Source of the DNA: Dioscorea cayenensis subsp. rotundata
Lineage: Eukaryota; Streptophyta; Magnoliopsida; Dioscoreales; Dioscoreaceae
Length of the DNA stretch: 64,000 nucleotides
Reading direction: 5' to 3'
Assembly (NCBI RefSeq): GCF_009730915.1
Contig: NC_052479.1
Location: 1,488,001-1,552,000 of the forward strand
A program made the translations under genes and the position numbers. The notes beneath the pieces are model-generated. The model searched no databases and was not told the DNA's origin. It saw only the letters and a program-made list of their open reading frames with translations. Positions 63,308-64,000 of the stretch are shown one piece after another (positions within the stretch are counted from its first letter, which is position 1; every line of letters starts with the position of its first letter).

Positions 63308-63734
63308 TTAAATGTCACCTTTGCTCTTCAAACTCTCCACAGCATCTTTGATGATTTGTTCCATGGGGGTGAAGCACATTCCTAGACCAATTAGCTTCTT
63401 GGATGGATTTTGAGCTCTCAAAATCCCTGGTTGGGCATCCCTTGGAAAACTATACAATTCCAAACACAGGATGATACCAAGATGTCATCAATTCAGTTAG
63501 AAAATACAGAAATTTTATCAACAAAATAGGTTGAGCAATGTTAATACCTGGAGATTTTGAATTCATGGTACAGCTCTGCAACTTTTGATGCAAAGTCACT
63601 CCAAGGACAGATGCTTCCGATGCAGAGATGCCGCCCGGATGCTGCCGGATTCTCATATAGTAAAATATGGGCCAGAGCTACATCTTTTACATGAACAGGT
63701 CCGATGAAAAAATTCATAAAATGATCAGAGCAGC
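63308..63734 (-). CDS. CCR-like reductase paralog, last two exons (partial, continues beyond the window)
   Basis: Exon 63734-63548 and last exon 63449-63308 match exons 5 and 6 of the gene at 52,899-60,335 in length (187 and 142 nt), phase and sequence. Examples are CSDHFMNFFIGPVHVKDVALAH and PMEQIIKDAVESLKSKGDI. Introns between them are both about 98-99 bp, and even the 3' UTR is recognisably duplicated. Protein differences include KDVALAH for EDVALAH and CFTPMEQ for SFIPMEQ. Open in both exons. The catalytic N-terminal exons should lie to the right of 64,000, so function cannot be judged. Confidence 0.85.
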
Positions 63735-64000
63735 CTGTGAACAGATCGAACCAGGTAAAGATTGATGCCGACTTGTTAAAACATCTTTTCTGAATAAACT
63801 TGCATGTTATTGCATTTTGTATTGAGCATTTGAAAATTATTTTGTATGTTATTATGTATGTTTTTATGTTTTCTATGATATTAATCTTTAGGACATTCTA
63901 AAACTTTAAAGCATAAAAACTACTTTTTCAAAATTTTTTATCAATGTGCCTAATGTCTCTCAAACATGCTCCTGAGCCTTGCGCCTGCCCCAAGATCCCT
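63735..64000. other. Intron of the partial CCR-like paralog
   Basis: Follows the acceptor before 63734. AT-rich until the last ~50 bases, which turn GC-rich (GAGCCTTGCGCCTGCCCC), possibly the edge of another transposon. Confidence 0.5.

Noticed and set aside
1-64000. A biosynthetic or defence gene cluster
   Set aside because: Neighbouring genes belong to unrelated pathways; only two local tandem pairs are present, so no cluster can be supported.

Overview
This is a stretch of a flowering-plant nuclear genome. The genes have GT-AG introns, the intergenic DNA is very AT-rich and full of (TA)n, and remnants of plant transposon families are common. Third codon positions are not GC-rich as in grasses, so a eudicot or a non-grass monocot fits best; I cannot name the species. 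All gene models were assembled by eye from ORFs, splice consensus and remembered family motifs, then checked by exon phase and total length.

Layout. 0.2-4.1 kb (-): MRH1/MALE DISCOVERER-type LRR receptor pseudokinase, 9 exons, 673 aa. 4.3-10.1 kb: AT-rich spacer with a ~620 bp tandem duplication. 10.1-16.0 kb (-): ubiquitin-activating enzyme E1, 6 exons, with a +1 frameshift near its C-terminus. 16.4-21.8 kb: spacer with a decayed Ty1/copia gag-protease piece and two MITE-like inverted-repeat elements. 21.8-27.7 kb (-): two tandem peptide:N-glycanase A-like genes; the first carries three +1 frameshifts and has no intron, the second is intact with one intron. 27.8-36.3 kb: gene-poor spacer with a tandem duplication, one copy interrupted by a 5'-truncated L1 LINE. 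36.3-36.9 kb (+): single-exon ALOG/LSH transcriptional regulator. 37-41.7 kb: spacer with four tandem 183 bp repeats and a foldback. 41.7-46.3 kb (-): PMT23-type Golgi methyltransferase, 8 exons, with one +1 frameshift in exon 1. 48.8-51.2 kb (-): GILT-type thiol reductase, 5 exons. 52.9-60.3 kb (-): cinnamoyl-CoA-reductase-like gene, 6 exons, 321 aa, whose fourth intron holds a rearranged chromovirus-type Ty3/gypsy element. 60.5-63.2 kb: a hAT-type element (8 bp target duplication) and a SINE (14 bp target duplication). 63.3-64 kb (-): the last two exons of a second CCR-like paralog running off the window.

The genes are ordinary housekeeping, signalling, cell-wall/glycan and secondary-metabolism genes and do not form a pathway cluster. 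Two pairs look like local tandem duplications (PNGase A-like; CCR-like). I see no new multi-gene system. The most unusual object is the retroelement at 54,061-58,702. Its outer ends have TG...CA and a 5 bp target duplication, but inside it are two LTR copies arranged tail-to-tail as a ~1.3 kb palindrome, within a transcribed intron. A second theme is five apparent +1 base insertions in otherwise intact genes, at least four of them within a run of the same base. These look more like consensus errors than independent gene death, but the sequence alone cannot decide.
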